The notes below the pieces were generated by a model. It ran no database searches. It saw only the letters and a list, made by a program, of their open reading frames with translations, and had not been told where the DNA came from. The translations under genes and the position numbers were made by a program. From Caminibacter pacificus (GTDB taxonomy: Bacteria; Campylobacterota; Campylobacteria; Campylobacterales; Nautiliaceae), in NCBI RefSeq assembly GCF_003752135.1, contig NZ_RJVK01000001.1, positions 496,001 through 560,000 on the forward strand: a stretch of DNA of 64,000 nt, given 5' to 3'. Shown one piece after another: positions 48,856 to 58,271 of this stretch. Numbering within the stretch: the first letter of the stretch is position 1; each line of letters opens with the position of its first letter.

Positions 48856-50001
48856 TTATTTTCCTGCCATTTCTTTAAGTTTAGCTTTAATTTCAGCCGG
48901 TGAAATAGGTCTACCGTTTGCTTTGAATAACGTATCGAAAGTTTCAGCTTTTCTTCCGCTTGCTCTTTGAATTTCTTTGAAATATTGACCTTTGTTCATT
49001 TCTGTTACAAGTACTTTGTCGAATTTTTTACAAAGTTCGTCAATTTTTTCTTCCGGAGATGGCCATAATGTAATAGGTCTGAATAGTCCTACTTTAATAC
49101 CTTCTTCTCTAAGTTGTTTAATAGCTTCTTTTACTGCAAGAGATACGCTTCCGTATGCGATTACAAGAATATCCGCATCATCAATCATAAACTCTTCATA
49201 GCTTTCGATTTCGTCTTTATGAGCTAAAATTTTATTAAATAGTCTGTCAATCAGCTCTTGACACATTTTAGCGTCTTCTGTAGGGAATCCTGTCGGACCA
49301 TGGTGTAATCCGGTTACGTGATATCTGTATCCTTTGAAGAACGGATTTAGAACTGCCGGCTCATCAGGTCCTACGTTATACGGTTCATAAGTTAGAGGGT
49401 CACCTTCATAAACTTTTCTATTTACGATATTTTTTTCAACTTCTTCTTTATCAGGAAGTACCGCTTTACCAACCATATGACCAAGTGTTTCGTCAAGTAA
49501 CACGAATACAGGAGTCATAAATCTCTCAGCAAGATTAAATGCTCTAACAGTTTCAGTGTAGCACTCTTCCAAACTTCCAGCACATAGTGTAATTGATTGA
49601 TAATCCCCGTGAGTCGGAGCTTGTGCTTGAAGAATATCACCTTGTTGCGGTCTTGTCGGAAGACCGGTACTCGGACCACCCCTCATTACGTTTGTAATTA
49701 CAAGTGGTACTTCAGCCATAAATGCAAGCCCGATTTGCTCAGCTTTTAGTGAAATACCGGGACCAGATGTGTTAGTCATTGATTTTACACCGCTCATACT
49801 TGCACCAAGTGCAACAGAAATACCTGCAATTTCATCTTCCATTTGGATAAATACACCGCCTACTTTAGGAAGTAATTTACTCATTTCATGAGCAACTTCA
49901 CTTGAAGGTGTAATAGGATATCCACCAAAAAATCTACATCCAGCATCAATTGCCGCTAATGCTGCTAATTGGTTTCCTGTACTTACGATTTCTCTTGGCA
50001 T
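48856..50001 (-). CDS. oorA: 2-oxoglutarate:acceptor oxidoreductase alpha subunit OorA
   Basis: A 381-aa subunit: GYPITPSSEVAHEMSKLL and QMEDEIAGISVALGASMSG mark the pyrimidine-binding domain, TSGPGISLKAEQIGLA follows, and the C-terminal transketolase-like domain has the pattern ILVIAYGSVS. The start overlaps the last base of oorD. Confidence 0.95.
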   Translation of the reverse strand: MPREIVSTGNQLAALAAIDAGCRFFGGYPITPSSEVAHEMSKLLPKVGGVFIQMEDEIAGISVALGASMSGVKSMTNTSGPGISLKAEQIGLAFMAEVPLVITNVMRGGPSTGLPTRPQQGDILQAQAPTHGDYQSITLCAGSLEECYTETVRAFNLAERFMTPVFVLLDETLGHMVGKAVLPDKEEVEKNIVNRKVYEGDPLTYEPYNVGPDEPAVLNPFFKGYRYHVTGLHHGPTGFPTEDAKMCQELIDRLFNKILAHKDEIESYEEFMIDDADILVIAYGSVSLAVKEAIKQLREEGIKVGLFRPITLWPSPEEKIDELCKKFDKVLVTEMNKGQYFKEIQRASGRKAETFDTLFKANGRPISPAEIKAKLKEMAGK

Positions 50002-50300
50002 TACGCTTCTCCTTTAAGCTTTTTAACTTCGTTAAGTTTTTTAAATTTATATTCGTCTCTTTCTGCTACGAAAATACAAAAATCAGGACACTCAAGTTCG
50101 CACTCTTTACATCCGATACACCATTCAGGGTGTGTTACTTTTACCATTTGACCTAAAATATTATGAGGATCCGGTACCATTTCAAGTACACCTGTCGGAC
50201 AAAAATCTACGCAAAGTTCACAACTTTTACAAATTGCTTCATCAACCCATACAGGCGTGTTTTCCGGAGCTTTTAATTTAAAATCTACATTTAAAGCCAT
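50001..50300 (-). CDS. oorD: 2-oxoglutarate:acceptor oxidoreductase delta subunit OorD (2x[4Fe-4S] ferredoxin)
   Basis: A 99-aa ferredoxin-like subunit with two cluster motifs, CKSCELCVDFCPTG and CIGCKECELECPD. It passes electrons between ferredoxin and the catalytic subunits. It leads the oorDABC unit; its upstream region holds an FNR-like box and a TGTTAC/GTAACA dyad, after the sucD terminator. Confidence 0.95.
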   Translation of the reverse strand: MALNVDFKLKAPENTPVWVDEAICKSCELCVDFCPTGVLEMVPDPHNILGQMVKVTHPEWCIGCKECELECPDFCIFVAERDEYKFKKLNEVKKLKGEA

Positions 50301-50367
50301 TTAATCTCCTTTTTATTTTCTTTACATATTTATAATATCAAAATCCGTACTAAAAGAGTCCTAAAAA

Positions 50368-50381
50368 TTGACGCAAATCAA
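50368..50381. promoter_or_regulatory. FNR/CRP-family-like box TTGACGCAAATCAA upstream of oorDABC
   Basis: TTGAC-N4-ATCAA, the same half-sites as the box at 46133-46146, 68 bases before the oorD start. Confidence 0.5.
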
Positions 50382-50395
50382 GAAATTGTGTAAAA

Positions 50396-50416
50396 ATGTT
50401 ACATTTATCGTAACAT
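50396..50416. promoter_or_regulatory. Perfect dyad ATGTTAC-N7-GTAACAT upstream of oorDABC
   Basis: Seven-base arms with seven bases between, about 96 bases before oorD. One arm reads TGTTACA, a match to the HP1021/CemR-type box TGTT[AT]C[AT]. Confidence 0.5.
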
Positions 50417-50496
50417 TGGTTTAATGTTTGAAAATTTCCGAATTTTAGGGAATTAAAAAAAGAAAAAAAGTGAAGGAATTACACAGTGAAAGTAGG

Positions 50497-50520
50497 AAAA
50501 AAGAAGGGATTATTTCCCTT
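50497..50520 (-). terminator. Rho-independent terminator overlapping the sucD stop
   Basis: On the minus strand AAGGGA, loop AATAA, TCCCTT is followed by C and a run of T. It ends the sucC-sucD transcript before oorDABC. Confidence 0.75.
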
Positions 50521-51391
50521 TTTCTTTAAGAGCTTTTACTACAGTAGCACCGATATCCGCAGGAGATTTTACTACATATACTCCGGCTTCTTCAAGTGCT
50601 GCCATTTTCTCAGCCGCAGTACCTTTGCTTCCGCTAATAATTGCACCTGCATGCCCCATTCTTTTACCTTTTGGAGCAGTTTGACCTGCGATGAATGCGA
50701 TTACAGGTTTAGTGATTTTTTCTTTAATAAGTTTTGCCGCTTGAATTTCCAAATCCCCACCGATTTCACCAATCATAACGATTGCTTCGGTTTCAGGGTC
50801 TTCTTCAAACATAGGAAGAAGTTCTTTGTAGCTTAGACCGATAATAGGGTCACCACCGATACCTACCGCTGTCGTAATACCAAGACCTTCTTTTACAACT
50901 TGGTTACTTGCTTCGTATGTTAAAGTACCTGATTTAGAGATAAGACCAACATTTCCTTTTTTGAAAATGTGACCAGGCATAATTCCGATTTTACACTCTT
51001 CAGCCGTGATGATACCAGGACAGTTAGGTCCGATTGTTTTCATACCTTTTTTAACTGCGTAGTGTTTCGCCATCATCATATCTTTTACAGGCGCACCCTC
51101 AGTAATGATTACGGCAAGCTCGATTCCAGCATCAGCCGCTTCCATTACCGCATCCGCAACGAATGCAGGCGGTACGAAAATCATACTTACAGTAGCACCC
51201 GTAGCTTTTACAGCTTCTTCAACAGTATTGAATACAGGTTTTCCAAGATGAGTCATCCCACCTTTGTTAGGTGTAACACCACCGACGATTTGAGTTCCGT
51301 ACGCTATACATTGCTCAGCGTGGAAAGTACCCTCTTTTCCTGTAAATCCTTGAACGATTACTTTTGTATCTTTATTTACTAAAATACTCAT
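50510..51391 (-). CDS. sucD: Succinyl-CoA synthetase alpha subunit SucD
   Basis: A 293-aa subunit: [19 protein letters not shown] binds Co[21 protein letters not shown] follows, and GHAGAIISG carries the phosphorylated histidine. With SucC it interconverts succinate and succinyl-CoA at the expense of ATP, here feeding OorDABC. It shares one base with sucC. Confidence 0.95.
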   Translation of the reverse strand: MSILVNKDTKVIVQGFTGKEGTFHAEQCIAYGTQIVGGVTPNKGGMTHLGKPVFNTVEEAVKATGATVSMIFVPPAFVADAVMEAADAGIELAVIITEGAPVKDMMMAKHYAVKKGMKTIGPNCPGIITAEECKIGIMPGHIFKKGNVGLISKSGTLTYEASNQVVKEGLGITTAVGIGGDPIIGLSYKELLPMFEEDPETEAIVMIGEIGGDLEIQAAKLIKEKITKPVIAFIAGQTAPKGKRMGHAGAIISGSKGTAAEKMAALEEAGVYVVKSPADIGATVVKALKEKGK

Positions 51392-52563
51392 TATAGCTCT
51401 CCTTTCGCAGCTTTTACGGCTTTTTGCGCTCCGTCTTTTAGGTCTGTTGCCGGAATAATATTTTTAATATTTGCGTTTCTTAAAATTTCAGCAGCTTCTT
51501 CTGCGTTTGTTCCGTCAAGTCTTACGATTACAGGTACGTTTACTTCTACCTTTTCAGTTGCTTGAAGAATTCCGTTAGCAATTCTGTCACATCTAACGAT
51601 ACCACCGAAAATATTTACGAAAATTGATTTTACGTTAGGGTCGCTTAGAATGATTTCAAATCCTTTTGCAACAGTATCAGGATTCGCTCCACCACCAACG
51701 TCAAGGAAGTTAGCAGGCTCTCCACCTTCGTGTTTAATAATATCCATAGTAGCCATAGCAAGTCCAGCACCGTTAACCATACATCCTACGTTTCCGTCAA
51801 GTTTGATGTAGCTTAGCCCGTATTTTTTAGCTTCGATTTCAGTCGGCTCTTCTTCGTCCAAGTCTCTCATTTCAGCAATTTCAGGATGTCTGTATAGTGC
51901 GTTGTCATCAAATCCCATTTTCGCATCAAGTGCTAAAAATCTTCCGTCTCCCGTTTTGATTAGAGGGTTGATTTCGATCATTTCAGCGTCGTTATCCATA
52001 TAAACATTGTAAAGTGCCGTTGCGAATTTAATGAATTCTTTTTGCTCGTCTTTTCCAAGCCCTAGTCCAAATGCAAGTTTTCTTGCATGGAAAGGTTGGA
52101 ATCCGATTGTAGGGTCAATTGCCACTTTTACGATTTTTTCAGGAGTTTTTTCAGCTACTTCTTCAATCTCCATACCACCTTCGGTAGAAGCCATCATTAC
52201 AGGCATTTCAAGCGCTCTATCAAGCACCATTCCAAGATAATATTCCGCTTTAATATCGGCACCTTCTTCGATATACACTTTTTTTACCACTTTACCCTCA
52301 GGGCCTGTTTGGTGAGTTACAAGTGTCATTCCGAGCATTTCTTCAGCGATTTTTTCTACTTCGTCAAGAGTTTTAGCAAGTTTTACACCACCTGCTTTTC
52401 CTCTACCACCTGCGTGAATTTGAGCTTTTACAACCCAAAGGTTTCCACCAAGCTCTTCAGCTACTTTTCTTGCTTCAGGTCCGCTAAAAGCCACTCCACC
52501 TCTTGGAGTAGGCACTCCGTATTTTCTAAATATCTCTTTTGCTTGATACTCATGTATATTCAT
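51391..52563 (-). CDS. sucC: Succinyl-CoA synthetase beta subunit SucC
   Basis: A 390-aa ATP-grasp subunit: [18 protein letters not shown] at the start, [16 protein letters not shown] and [16 protein letters not shown], with the phosphate loop [12 protein letters not shown]. Gene order sucC-sucD matches most bacteria. It follows the fumarase beta gene by 29 bases. Confidence 0.96.
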   Translation of the reverse strand: MNIHEYQAKEIFRKYGVPTPRGGVAFSGPEARKVAEELGGNLWVVKAQIHAGGRGKAGGVKLAKTLDEVEKIAEEMLGMTLVTHQTGPEGKVVKKVYIEEGADIKAEYYLGMVLDRALEMPVMMASTEGGMEIEEVAEKTPEKIVKVAIDPTIGFQPFHARKLAFGLGLGKDEQKEFIKFATALYNVYMDNDAEMIEINPLIKTGDGRFLALDAKMGFDDNALYRHPEIAEMRDLDEEEPTEIEAKKYGLSYIKLDGNVGCMVNGAGLAMATMDIIKHEGGEPANFLDVGGGANPDTVAKGFEIILSDPNVKSIFVNIFGGIVRCDRIANGILQATEKVEVNVPVIVRLDGTNAEEAAEILRNANIKNIIPATDLKDGAQKAVKAAKGEL

Positions 52564-52592
52564 TTACTCTCCTTTCTAAAAGTTAAATTATT

Positions 52593-53147
52593 TTATTCTT
52601 GCTCCCATTGTTTTCTACCTTGCTCGTATAAGTCATTTCCATAGCAGTCGTTTACTACAACTACCGGGAAGTCTTCTACTTCAAGCTTTCTTACGGCTTC
52701 AGGTCCGAGTTCAGGATATGCGATAACTTCAGCGTTTTTGATTCTCTCGGCAAGAAGTGCACCGGCTCCTCCGGTAGCTCCGAAATATACCGCTTTATAT
52801 TTTTTACACGCTTCTCTAACAGCTTCGTTTCTTTTCCCCTTACCTATCATTCCCTTTTGTCCGTGCTCGATTAAGATAGGCGCGTAGCTGTCCATTCTGT
52901 ATGAAGTAGTAGGGCCGGCACTACCAATCGGCTCTCCGGGTTTTGGAGGAGTAGGCCCTACGTAATAAATCACTGCACCTTTAAGGTCGAATGGCAAAGG
53001 CTCACCTTTTTCGATCAAATCTACAAGTCTTTTATGAGCCGCGTCTCTTGCCGTATAAATAGTACCCGTAAGATATACGATATCTCCGGCTTTTAATTTT
53101 TCTACATCTTCGTCAGTTAAAGGTGTTTTTAGTCTGTATTCAGCCAT
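52593..53147 (-). CDS. Class I fumarate hydratase, C-terminal (beta) subunit
   Basis: A 184-aa subunit of the two-subunit iron-sulfur fumarase/tartrate dehydratase family: LTGTIYTARDAAHKRLVDLI and GPTTSYRMDSYAP bind substrate. It interconverts fumarate and malate with the alpha subunit encoded 11 bases upstream. Confidence 0.93.
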   Translation of the reverse strand: MAEYRLKTPLTDEDVEKLKAGDIVYLTGTIYTARDAAHKRLVDLIEKGEPLPFDLKGAVIYYVGPTPPKPGEPIGSAGPTTSYRMDSYAPILIEHGQKGMIGKGKRNEAVREACKKYKAVYFGATGGAGALLAERIKNAEVIAYPELGPEAVRKLEVEDFPVVVVNDCYGNDLYEQGRKQWEQE

Positions 53148-53158
53148 TTTCTAATCCT

Positions 53159-54022
53159 TTAGATTGTAATATGAGAGTGTCTTGAGCTGTGACATTGGAT
53201 ATTCACCGCAACAGGCAGTGATGCGATATGACACATTCTTCCAGGCTGGAATGTTTCTATATGTACCGCAAGTACGGTTTCTGTACCACCCATACCCATA
53301 GCACCGATTCCGAGTTTGTTAAGTTCGTTTTTAATCTCTTCTTCGAATTCAGCCATTTCAGGGTCAGGATTTTTGCTTCCGATATCTCTAAATAGTGCGT
53401 GTTTGCTCATAACAGCCGCATAATCAAAGCTTCCACCGATTCCTACACCCACTACCAAAGGAGGACACGGATTCGGACCAGCGTCACTAACTACTTTTTT
53501 AACGAATTCCAAAATACCTTTTTTACCTTGAGCCGGTGCTAAAACCGTAGCGCGAGATACGTTTTCGCTTCCTCCGCCTTTTGCCGCATATTCGATTTCG
53601 ATTTTATCTCCCGGTACGATATCGAAATAGATTACCGGAGGTAAGTTGTATCCAACTTTATCTTTAAGATTCGCTCTTGTAAAACAATCACAAGTACTTG
53701 CTCTTAAATATCCTTCTTTATAGCCTTGTTCGGTACCTTCGTAAATTGCATCTTTTAGCGTTCCGCCTTCTACTTTTACGTCTTCTCCCACTTTTACGAA
53801 ATAAATAGCAAGACCCGTATCTTGGCAAAGAGGCTTCCATTCGGTCTCTGCAATTTTTGCGTTATCAAGAAGTTGTTTAAGTACTGCTTTTGAAACTTCA
53901 CTTTTTTCGTTTTTATACGCTTCTTCAAGCGCTTTTTTCATATCCGGCGATAAGTGTGTCGCCGAATAGATAATCATATCTTTTATCGCTTTTACGATAT
54001 CGTCATATTTTACGACTCTCAT
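53159..54022 (-). CDS. Class I fumarate hydratase, N-terminal (alpha) subunit
   Basis: A 287-aa subunit that holds the oxygen-sensitive 4Fe-4S cluster: cysteines in [28 protein letters not shown] and [16 protein letters not shown], with [14 protein letters not shown]. The [4Fe-4S] class fits an anaerobic or microaerobic autotroph. Its ATG overlaps the mdh stop by four bases. Confidence 0.94.
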   Translation of the reverse strand: MRVVKYDDIVKAIKDMIIYSATHLSPDMKKALEEAYKNEKSEVSKAVLKQLLDNAKIAETEWKPLCQDTGLAIYFVKVGEDVKVEGGTLKDAIYEGTEQGYKEGYLRASTCDCFTRANLKDKVGYNLPPVIYFDIVPGDKIEIEYAAKGGGSENVSRATVLAPAQGKKGILEFVKKVVSDAGPNPCPPLVVGVGIGGSFDYAAVMSKHALFRDIGSKNPDPEMAEFEEEIKNELNKLGIGAMGMGGTETVLAVHIETFQPGRMCHIASLPVAVNIQCHSSRHSHITI

Positions 54023-54972
54023 TTATTCTCCTTAAAAAAGTCTCTTTCAAGTACGTCGATCATCTCTTTTACAGCTGCTGTAGAGCGTCTGAATTGCTCT
54101 TTTTCGCAAGGGTCAAGAGTAACTTCGATAACTTTCTCAGCTCCGTCTTTTCCGAGCATTACAGGTACGCCGTTTACAACTCCCTCAACTTCGTATTCAC
54201 CATCAAGCAATACCGCACATGGGAATATCTGTTTTGAATCTTTCAAAATAGCCTCTACCATTATAGCAGTAGATTTGCCCGGCGCAAAATAAGCACTTCC
54301 CGTTTTTAAATATCCGACGATTTCCGCACCAGCGTGTCTTGTTCTTTCGACTACTTCTTCAATCTCTTTTTGAGTTAAAAGGTCGCTAAGAGGCACACCG
54401 GCAACAGTTGAATATCTCGGAAGCGGCACCATAAAATCACCATGCCCGCCAATTACGCTCGCTCTAATTTGTCCGGCTCCGTAGCCGAGTTTTTCATAAA
54501 TAAAATATGCCATTCTCGCACTATCTAAGATTCCGGCCATACCGATTACTTGATTTCTCGGAAAACCACCCACTCTTAGTGCCGTGTAAGTCATTGCATC
54601 AAGAGGATTTGAAACTGTAATAATGATTGCATCGGGAGCCACTTCTTTTACGTTAGTGATAACATCTTTCATTATTTCGGCATTTTTTAGAAGTAAATCT
54701 TCTCTTGTCATTCCAGGTTTTCTTGGGAATCCAGCAGTAATAACGACAACTTTTGAGCCTCTGACATCCTCATAGCTCTCAGCTGCTCTTACAATGGAAT
54801 GGCTTCTCACGGCACTTGCGGCATGAGACATATCAAGTGCTTTTCCTTTTGCTCTATCGGTATCTCTATCTACCAAAATAATTTCATGAGCAAGCCCTTG
54901 CATTGCAAGAGAATAACCAACTATACTACCTACATTTCCTGCACCGATAATTGATACTTTATTTGACATCAT
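54019..54972 (-). CDS. mdh: Malate dehydrogenase
   Basis: A 317-aa LDH-like [20 protein letters not shown] binds [15 protein letters not shown] follows, and GGHGDFMVP carries the catalytic histidine. In the reductive direction it turns oxaloacetate into malate. It heads the mdh-fum-suc group, after a terminator-like hairpin that separates it from icd. Confidence 0.95.
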   Translation of the reverse strand: MMSNKVSIIGAGNVGSIVGYSLAMQGLAHEIILVDRDTDRAKGKALDMSHAASAVRSHSIVRAAESYEDVRGSKVVVITAGFPRKPGMTREDLLLKNAEIMKDVITNVKEVAPDAIIITVSNPLDAMTYTALRVGGFPRNQVIGMAGILDSARMAYFIYEKLGYGAGQIRASVIGGHGDFMVPLPRYSTVAGVPLSDLLTQKEIEEVVERTRHAGAEIVGYLKTGSAYFAPGKSTAIMVEAILKDSKQIFPCAVLLDGEYEVEGVVNGVPVMLGKDGAEKVIEVTLDPCEKEQFRRSTAAVKEMIDVLERDFFKENK

Positions 54973-54983
54973 TATCCTTTAAA

Positions 54984-55014
54984 TAAAAAGAGATAACCCC
55001 AAAAGGGATTATCT
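54984..55014 (-). terminator. Rho-independent terminator at the end of icd
   Basis: On the minus strand AGATAATCCC, loop TTTT, GGGGTTATCT (one G-U pair) is followed by CTTTTTATTT. The icd stop codon lies in the left arm. It should stop or attenuate transcription between icd and mdh. Confidence 0.82.
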
Positions 55015-57231
55015 TAAAGCATCAATAATTTTGTTGAATGTTTCGCTCGGTCTCATATATTTAGCTACTTTTTCTTCATTCGGATGATAGTATCCTTCGA
55101 TATCAGCCGGTTTACCTTCAACAGCTGCGATTTCTCCAAGGATTTTTTCTTCATTTTCTACAAGTTCTTTTGCTACAGGTTTGAATTTAGCTTCAAGTTC
55201 CGCATCACCGCAGTTTGCAAGCTCTTCAGCCCAATATCTTGCTAAATAGTAATGACTTCCTCTGTTGTCAAGTTGTCCTACTTTTCTTTTCGGAGTTTTG
55301 TCGTTTTGTAGGTATTTTCCTACCGCTTTACTTAATGCGTCGGCAATAACTTCAGTTTTTTCGTTCGCACCTTGTTTTCTTGCAAGTTTAAGTGATTCTA
55401 CTGTTGCAAGGAATTCACCTAAACTATCCCATCTTAAGTGACCTTCTTTGATGAATTGCTCAACGTGTTTAGGAGCAGAACCACCAGCACCTGTTTCATA
55501 CAGACCACCACCTGCAAGTAACGGAACGATTGAAAGTGTTCTTGCACTCGTACCAACTTCGATAATCGGGAATAAGTCTGTTAGGTAGTCTCTTAATACG
55601 TTACCTGTTACAGAAATAGTACCAAGACCTTTTCTAAATCTTCTAAGTGTGTATCTCATAGCTTTTTCAGGAGCCATAATGTGATATTCAACATCACTTA
55701 GGTCGTATTTTGCAAGTTCGCTAACTACGTATTTGATTAGGTTAGCATCGTGCGCTCTGTTGCTATCAAGCCAGAATACGATAGGAAGTCCGCTTTCTTT
55801 CGCTCTTTCAACAGCAAGTTTAATCCAGTCGATAATAGCTACTTCTTTAGCTGTGTATGCTCTCCAGATATCTCCGGCTTCTGTTTCGAATTCCATTAAT
55901 ACTTCGTTGTTTTCAGTATCGACAACTCTGATAATTCCGTCTTCTGGTGGGAAGAATGTTTTGTCGTGGCTTCCGTATTCTTCAGCTTTTTTAGCCATAA
56001 GACCTACGTTTTGAACAGTACCTACTTTTGTAGGGTCGAATTGTCCGTTCTTAACGATATCAGCTACGATTTCTTTATACATTCTTGCATATGTTCTATC
56101 AGGAACAGTAATTACAGTATCTTCAACTTCACCATCAGGTCCCCAACCTTTAAGTCCGTTTTTGATTGTAGCAGGGATAGACGCGTCGATAATTACGTCA
56201 TTTGGTCTGTGAAGGTTTGTAATTCCGTTATCGCTATCAACCATATAAAGTCTTGGTTGTTTTTTATAAATTTCAGCGATTGTTTCTTTAATGGCTTTTT
56301 GTTTGTCTTCAGGAAGTTTTGCAAGTTTAGCTTCTAAATCGCTCATACCGTTGTTAGGGTTAAATCCGATTTCTTCAAGTTCTTTTCCGAATTTATCGAA
56401 AAGTTCTTTGTAATATACTCTAATAGCATCCCCGAACATTACAGGGTCACTAACTTTCATCATTGTAGCTTTTACGTGTAAGCTGAATAGGATATCTTTT
56501 TCTTTAGCGTCTTGGATAGTTTTTTCATAAAACTCTCTTAGAGTTTTTCTATTTAGGAAAGTACCAGAGAATACTTCACCTTTTTCAAGTTCAACTTCTT
56601 TGAATACTTTTTTAGTTCCGTTTTTACCTTCGAATTCGATAGCAACCGTCATATTTCTTGGAGCGATGAAACTTTGCTCGTTTTGATAGAAGTCGTTTTT
56701 ATCCATATGAGCAACATAAGATTTGCTTGTAGGCTCAACAGGTTTCATCGGATGCGGATGCATTTTTGCGTATTCTTTTACAGGTTCCGCAAGTCTTCTA
56801 TCAGAGTTTCCTTCTCTTAGTACAGGGTTTACGTTTGAACCTACGCATTTTAAATATTTAAGTCTGATTTTTTCTTCTTCAGCGTTTTGAGGTTCTTCCG
56901 GAAAATCAGGTAACGGATAACCTTGGCTTTGAAGTTCTTTAATTGTCGCTTTTAATTGAGGTACAGATGCAGAAATGTTCGGAAGTTTGATTACGTTTGC
57001 TTCCGGTTTTTTTACAAGCTCACCAAGATATGCAAGCTCGTCGCTTTGTCTTAGATTTTCAGGCAACATATCACTGAATTCCGCGATAACTCTTCCCGCA
57101 AGTGAAATATCTCTAAGTTCCCAATTAATTCCGGCATCTTTAGTAAACGCCTCCATAATTGGTAGTAGGCTGAACGTAGCTAAGTATGGAGCTTCGTCGA
57201 TCTTCGTCCATACGATTGTTGGATTTGCCAT
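55009..57231 (-). CDS. icd: Monomeric NADP-dependent isocitrate dehydrogenase
   Basis: A 740-aa enzyme of the monomeric IDH-II class, almost twice the length of dimeric Icd. PTIVWTKIDEAPYLATFSLL at the N-terminus and VRVYYKE-like, MVDSDNGITNLHRPNDVIID and GTSARTLSIVPLLAGGGL segments are typical. In the reductive TCA cycle it carboxylates 2-oxoglutarate made by OorDABC. AAAAAGGAG precedes the start. Its upstream spacer carries two TGTTACT motifs in opposite orientation. Confidence 0.95.
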   Translation of the reverse strand: MANPTIVWTKIDEAPYLATFSLLPIMEAFTKDAGINWELRDISLAGRVIAEFSDMLPENLRQSDELAYLGELVKKPEANVIKLPNISASVPQLKATIKELQSQGYPLPDFPEEPQNAEEEKIRLKYLKCVGSNVNPVLREGNSDRRLAEPVKEYAKMHPHPMKPVEPTSKSYVAHMDKNDFYQNEQSFIAPRNMTVAIEFEGKNGTKKVFKEVELEKGEVFSGTFLNRKTLREFYEKTIQDAKEKDILFSLHVKATMMKVSDPVMFGDAIRVYYKELFDKFGKELEEIGFNPNNGMSDLEAKLAKLPEDKQKAIKETIAEIYKKQPRLYMVDSDNGITNLHRPNDVIIDASIPATIKNGLKGWGPDGEVEDTVITVPDRTYARMYKEIVADIVKNGQFDPTKVGTVQNVGLMAKKAEEYGSHDKTFFPPEDGIIRVVDTENNEVLMEFETEAGDIWRAYTAKEVAIIDWIKLAVERAKESGLPIVFWLDSNRAHDANLIKYVVSELAKYDLSDVEYHIMAPEKAMRYTLRRFRKGLGTISVTGNVLRDYLTDLFPIIEVGTSARTLSIVPLLAGGGLYETGAGGSAPKHVEQFIKEGHLRWDSLGEFLATVESLKLARKQGANEKTEVIADALSKAVGKYLQNDKTPKRKVGQLDNRGSHYYLARYWAEELANCGDAELEAKFKPVAKELVENEEKILGEIAAVEGKPADIEGYYHPNEEKVAKYMRPSETFNKIIDALR

Positions 57232-57281
57232 ATAAATCTCCTTTTTTTGGTTTTTTAAATTTTATCCTTTTCATAACAAAA

Positions 57282-57320
57282 AGTAACATTTTTAAGAGAT
57301 TTTTTTTGGCGAGTGTTACT
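57282..57320. promoter_or_regulatory. Inverted pair of TGTTACT motifs upstream of icd
   Basis: AGTAACA (57282-57288) and TGTTACT (57314-57320) are exact reverse complements, 25 bases apart, 50-90 bases before icd. Both match TGTT[AT]C[AT], the HP1021/CemR-type box. Confidence 0.5.
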
Positions 57321-57332
57321 ATTATAAACAGC

Positions 57333-58271
57333 TTATTTTTTACACCTGCGTATATTATTTACATGCGCTTTGTAACTCGTCGCAAAAAGATGATGATTCC
57401 CGCATTTATAAAAATAGAGATATTTCACTTTCGCAGGAAAAATAGCCGCAATTATCGCTTCTTTACTGACAACACAAACTGGTTTTGGAGGAAGTCCTTT
57501 GTATTTATAGGTATTGTATCTGCTTTTGTCGGTTTTGATTCTTTTGGCCGTTATCGGAGTGTGAGAATATTTGCCGTAATTAAGACTTCCGTCCATTTGT
57601 AAAGGCATTCCTTTTTTGAGTCTGTTGTATATGACGGCGGAGACGTATTTCATTTCGTTCGTATTTGCCGCTTCTTTTTGAATGATTGAAGCTATTATCA
57701 AATATTTTTCGTATCTTTTGTAATTCCAAACACCGAATATTTTTTTGCTGATATCCTTATGCCACTTCAGAGAAACATCATATAAAAGCTTACATAAGTC
57801 TTCTCTTTTCATACCGATAGGAAGATAATACGTATCGGGTTTTATAAAACCTTCTTCGATATTAGGACAATACATATTTTTGATTTTCAGTTTTTTTTCT
57901 ATTTGTTTATAGATGAAATAGTTCGTCTCTCCCGGAATTATCATCACTTTTGCAAGAGCCGCTTTTGATTTTGTCAGTCTATATAAAAAATCAAGCTTAG
58001 TCATACGAGTCGATTTCAAATCTATCCAACCGGCCTGAGGATAACCGAACATTCTTATGAAGATTTTATCGATATATGATATGTCATACCCGCGATTATG
58101 GAGATATTTTATTGTATAATTAGTGTTACCTTTTGGTACATATATTATACGTTTTACATTTACTTCTCGTGTCAGATAAAAAAGGATAAAAATAATGAAA
58201 AGCAACAACGCTTCTATAAGCGCAATAATTTTTGTAATTTTATATTTTTCGTTTGCTGTTTTTATATCCAT
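57333..58271 (-). CDS. mltG: Endolytic murein transglycosylase MltG
   Basis: A 312-aa YceG/MltG protein: N-terminal transmembrane helix (~15-33), a LysM-like domain, and the catalytic domain with the glutamate in IIASIIQKEAANTNEM, then AVIYNRLKKGMPLQMDGSLNYG. It cuts nascent glycan strands and sets their length. The first 25 codons overlap, antisense, the start of the AsmA-like gene; an internal TTG (58208) would reduce but not remove the overlap. Confidence 0.92.
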   Translation of the reverse strand: MDIKTANEKYKITKIIALIEALLLFIIFILFYLTREVNVKRIIYVPKGNTNYTIKYLHNRGYDISYIDKIFIRMFGYPQAGWIDLKSTRMTKLDFLYRLTKSKAALAKVMIIPGETNYFIYKQIEKKLKIKNMYCPNIEEGFIKPDTYYLPIGMKREDLCKLLYDVSLKWHKDISKKIFGVWNYKRYEKYLIIASIIQKEAANTNEMKYVSAVIYNRLKKGMPLQMDGSLNYGKYSHTPITAKRIKTDKSRYNTYKYKGLPPKPVCVVSKEAIIAAIFPAKVKYLYFYKCGNHHLFATSYKAHVNNIRRCKK

